From DSM-111022 sp043424535 (GTDB lineage: Bacteria; Bacillota; Bacilli; Lactobacillales; Aerococcaceae), in NCBI GenBank assembly GCA_043424535.1, contig JBHWOV010000048.1, positions 1 to 7,045 on the forward strand: a DNA stretch of 7,045 nt. Reading direction: 5' to 3'. Within the stretch, counting starts at the first letter, position 1. Every line of letters begins with the position of its first letter. Positions 6,720-7,045 of the stretch are shown here, piece by piece. Below the pieces are notes generated by a model. That model searched no databases and was not told the DNA's origin. It worked only from the letters and a program-made list of their open reading frames with translations. Both the position numbers and the translations under genes were made by a program.

Positions 6720-7045
6720 AAAATTTCCTTTCCAAATAAAAACAGCACGGGAATGGTCATAACAATCGCAAATATTAAATCACTGACTGAGAGCGATAAT
6801 GAAATGAGAGAAGTTTTCTCACCATGAATATCAAACCCTTTGGTGAGTGCAGCAATCGTTAAATCTTCGCCTACTTGTGTCGCATTCATGACAAGCGGAA
6901 TAAAAACATATTCAAACATTTTTATCGGATGACATATCCATTGTAATGGTGAAATAGCGATGCCTCTTAATCTTAATGCTTGAATGATTTGTTTATAATC
7001 ATGTCGAATTGTAGGAAAGAAGCGAGCCATTACAATGAGTACACG
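6716..7045 (-). CDS. ECF transporter transmembrane (T) component, C-terminal part, cut by window edge
   Basis: The T component (EcfT/CbiQ family) is the membrane scaffold that couples the ATPases to the substrate-binding S component. Only the last 109 residues are visible. The frame stays open to the right edge (the codons before the Met at 7030 read RVLIV), so that Met is internal and not the start. The visible part begins with the cytoplasmic region ARFFPTIRHDYKQIIQALRLRG, which fits the first coupling-helix motif (ALRLRG, 6962-6979). The second coupling motif is AALTKGF (about 6833-6853), with Lys where the family usually has Arg (xRG). The last hydrophobic segment, about 25 residues up to PVLFLF, is a terminal membrane helix. 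The TGA stop overlaps the ATG of the two-domain ATPase gene (ATGA), as expected for partners made in equal amounts. Identification rests on the C-terminal pattern plus the ATPase neighbour. The S component is not in view. Confidence 0.85.
   Translation of the reverse strand, partial: RVLIVMARFFPTIRHDYKQIIQALRLRGIAISPLQWICHPIKMFEYVFIPLVMNATQVGEDLTIAALTKGFDIHGEKTSLISLSLSVSDLIFAIVMTIPVLFLFGKEIL
6726..6731 (-). promoter_or_regulatory. Ribosome binding site of the ECF ATPase gene, inside the T-component gene
   Basis: On the minus strand this reads AAAGGA, six bases before the ATPase ATG, and it lies within the last codons of the T-component gene. With the 4-base ATGA overlap it supports the chosen start and coupled translation of the two subunits. 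Confidence 0.65.

Noticed and set aside
6716..7030. A complete 104-residue protein starting at the Met at 7030
   Set aside because: The frame is open through the window edge, and the residues before this Met continue the T-component pattern. It is therefore the end of a longer gene, not a small protein.

Overview
The window reads as ordinary chromosome of a low-GC Gram-positive bacterium (roughly one third G+C by eye). AT-rich codons, strong AGGAGG-type ribosome binding sites and sigma-A-like promoters support this. The threonine synthase resembles, from memory, the streptococcal/lactobacillal form of the enzyme. Lactobacillales, perhaps near Aerococcaceae or Carnobacteriaceae, is my inference; no marker here fixes the genus.

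Layout, left to right. (1) Positions 58-1533, + strand: a complete threonine synthase gene (thrC), the last step of threonine synthesis. (2) Positions 1549-2214, - strand: a YggS/YlmE-family PLP-binding protein, converging on thrC with a 15-base gap and no visible terminator. (3) Positions 2215-2348: a divergent promoter region. It holds a perfect TATAAT box for the rightward gene and a weaker extended -10 for the leftward gene. (4) Positions 2349-5243, + strand: a large M16C zinc peptidase (presequence-protease/falcilysin type) of 964 residues. An in-frame ATG at 2298 lies upstream of the promoter -10 box, so the true start is almost certainly 2349. (5) Positions 5244-5321: a gap filled by a long nested hairpin that looks like a two-way terminator between convergent genes. 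(6) Positions 5322-7045, - strand: the end of an ECF-type (energy-coupling factor) vitamin/micronutrient transporter operon. The transmembrane T component is cut by the right edge and overlaps by 4 bases a single-chain ATPase with two complete nucleotide-binding domains.

The genes are mostly independent housekeeping units. ThrC needs pyridoxal phosphate (PLP) and YggS proteins buffer PLP, but the two genes are on opposite strands, so a functional link from position alone is weak. The T and ATPase proteins form one transporter module; its substrate-binding S component is not in view and should lie beyond the right edge or elsewhere.

No phage, insertion sequence, CRISPR array, tRNA, rRNA or defence system is visible, and no gene is frameshifted. 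I found no convincing new system. The points worth a second look are the nested terminator hairpin, the M16C start correction, divergent motif residues in the ECF subunits, and the unassigned substrate of that transporter.
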